A stretch of 5,891 nucleotides of DNA. Origin: Candidatus Woesearchaeota archaeon (GTDB lineage Archaea > Nanobdellota > Nanobdellia > Woesearchaeales > SKIA01). Location of the stretch: the NCBI GenBank assembly GCA_007116645.1, contig SKIA01000084.1:1-5891 (forward strand), given 5' to 3'. Positions 5,163 to 5,891 of the stretch are shown piece after piece; within the stretch, counting starts at the first letter, position 1; the number at the start of each line of letters is the position of its first letter. The notes under the pieces are model-generated. The model made no database searches, was not told the origin of the DNA, and saw only the letters and a program-made list of their open reading frames with translations. The position numbers and the translations under genes were made by a program.

Positions 5163-5891
5163 ATGGTTACTGTGTCTGTGTGCATGCCTGTGTACAACGC
5201 CGAAAAATACGTTGCTGAGGCAATTGAAAGCGTGTTGTCGCAAACCTATACGGACTTTGAGTTTATCATTGTTGATGATAGCAGCACTGATGGTTCTTGG
5301 AAGATAATTCAAGAGTACGCAGACAAAGATTCTCGGATACGTGCGTTTCGCAACAAGAAAAACGGGGGCGTAGTGGTGAGCCTGAATAACGCGCTCAAGA
5401 AAGCAAAAGGAGTGCACATTGCTCGCATGGACGCAGACGACGTCTGCGTGCCTACACGGTTTGAAAAACAAGTTGCGCTACTCAAACAAGCTGATGTGGT
5501 GGGCAGTAATATACAGTTTATTGAAGAGCAAGGAAAAAAGAAAGGTGTCCGGGTATATAGTAATGCGATTGATAGAGTGGTGCGTGTGGAAAGCCCGCTA
5601 GCCCACCCTTCGGCGATGTTGAAAAAAGAATTGTTTGACACGCACGGGTTGTACCAAGAAGAGTTTAACTCAGCAGAAGACTATGATCGCTGGTTATGCT
5701 TTTATTCGCGCGGAGCAACGTTTTACGTTATACAAGAAACGCTCTTACACTACAGGATCCACGCACAACAAGTAAAAGTTACCGCGCTCAAGAAGACGCT
5801 TCGAACAACGCTTAAAGTCAAGCGGCACGCAGCAAAAGCGTATGGAGTTCGGTTTGGATTTCGAGGAAACATCAGAATGCTCTTCGAGAGA
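5163..5891 (+). CDS. GT2 family glycosyltransferase (GT-A fold), 3' end outside window
   Basis: The frame is open from the ATG at 5163 to the right edge: 243 codons with no stop. It is a cytoplasmic-face GT2 enzyme that adds a sugar from a nucleotide donor to a growing glycan. Motifs are VSVCMPVYN at 4-12, a Q-T-Y-T-D-F-E stretch at 27-33, VDDSSTDGS at 37-45, and ARMDADD at 87-93 (metal-binding D90/D92). HPS is at 148-150, AEDYDRW at 171-177 (E172/D173 supply the probable catalytic base), and YRIH at 197-200 is the usual end of the GT-A domain. It belongs to the WcaA/SpsA-like branch, unlike the DPM1-type enzyme at 1115-1768. A basic tail, rich in Lys and Arg, follows from about 205. The sugar and acceptor are unknown. 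The neighbouring GalE-type epimerase suggests, weakly, a galactose or GalNAc donor. Confidence 0.9.
   Translation, partial: MVTVSVCMPVYNAEKYVAEAIESVLSQTYTDFEFIIVDDSSTDGSWKIIQEYADKDSRIRAFRNKKNGGVVVSLNNALKKAKGVHIARMDADDVCVPTRFEKQVALLKQADVVGSNIQFIEEQGKKKGVRVYSNAIDRVVRVESPLAHPSAMLKKELFDTHGLYQEEFNSAEDYDRWLCFYSRGATFYVIQETLLHYRIHAQQVKVTALKKTLRTTLKVKRHAAKAYGVRFGFRGNIRMLFER

Noticed and set aside
5142..5641. Minus-strand open frames across the distal glycosyltransferase
   Set aside because: The plus strand encodes a continuous GT2 protein with motifs in order; these frames are antisense shadows.

Overview
The window looks like chromosomal DNA from an archaeon, most likely a DPANN lineage of the Woesearchaeota/Pacearchaeota kind. 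The clues are an archaeal-type oligosaccharyltransferase (AglB/STT3), a DUF2304 membrane protein, an HTH-nucleotidyltransferase/HEPN pair of a type common in those genomes, and start codons about 25-28 nt behind archaeal TATA boxes with no Shine-Dalgarno sequence, as expected for leaderless mRNAs. The lineage is judged from remembered protein families, not a search, so it is tentative at phylum level.

Layout. Positions 1-1115 (+) hold the C-terminal part of AglB; its membrane domain lies upstream of the window. A dolichyl-phosphate-sugar-synthase-like GT2 glycosyltransferase (1115-1768, +) overlaps it by one base. A reverse-strand block follows. Read in its own direction, it is an HTH-nucleotidyltransferase (3015-2488), a HEPN protein overlapping it by 4 bases (2491-2066), and the decayed remnant of a second, different HEPN-type gene (2022-1783) that lacks its N-terminal half and has an in-frame TAA. 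Next come a small DUF2304 membrane protein (3114-3440, +), a convergent SAM-dependent methyltransferase (4121-3441, -), a divergent GalE-type sugar-nucleotide epimerase (4194-5132, +), and a second GT2 glycosyltransferase (5163 onward, +) that runs off the window.

How the genes fit together. AglB, the two glycosyltransferases, the epimerase, DUF2304 and probably the methyltransferase form a surface-glycan or protein N-glycosylation neighbourhood: nucleotide-sugar supply, lipid-linked sugar assembly, and transfer to protein. The HEPN/nucleotidyltransferase cassette is the foreign-looking part. It sits on the opposite strand between a GT2 gene and a DUF2304 gene, which are often adjacent elsewhere, and hand-sampled rows of it are more AT-rich than AglB. 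Its promoter carries a 12-bp palindrome over the start codon and a related copy over the TATA box, which suggests autoregulation by the HTH domain.

No tRNA, rRNA, CRISPR array, transposase or attachment site was seen. The most interesting points are the broken second HEPN gene, the operator-like repeats in front of the nucleotidyltransferase, and the consistent leaderless promoter geometry.
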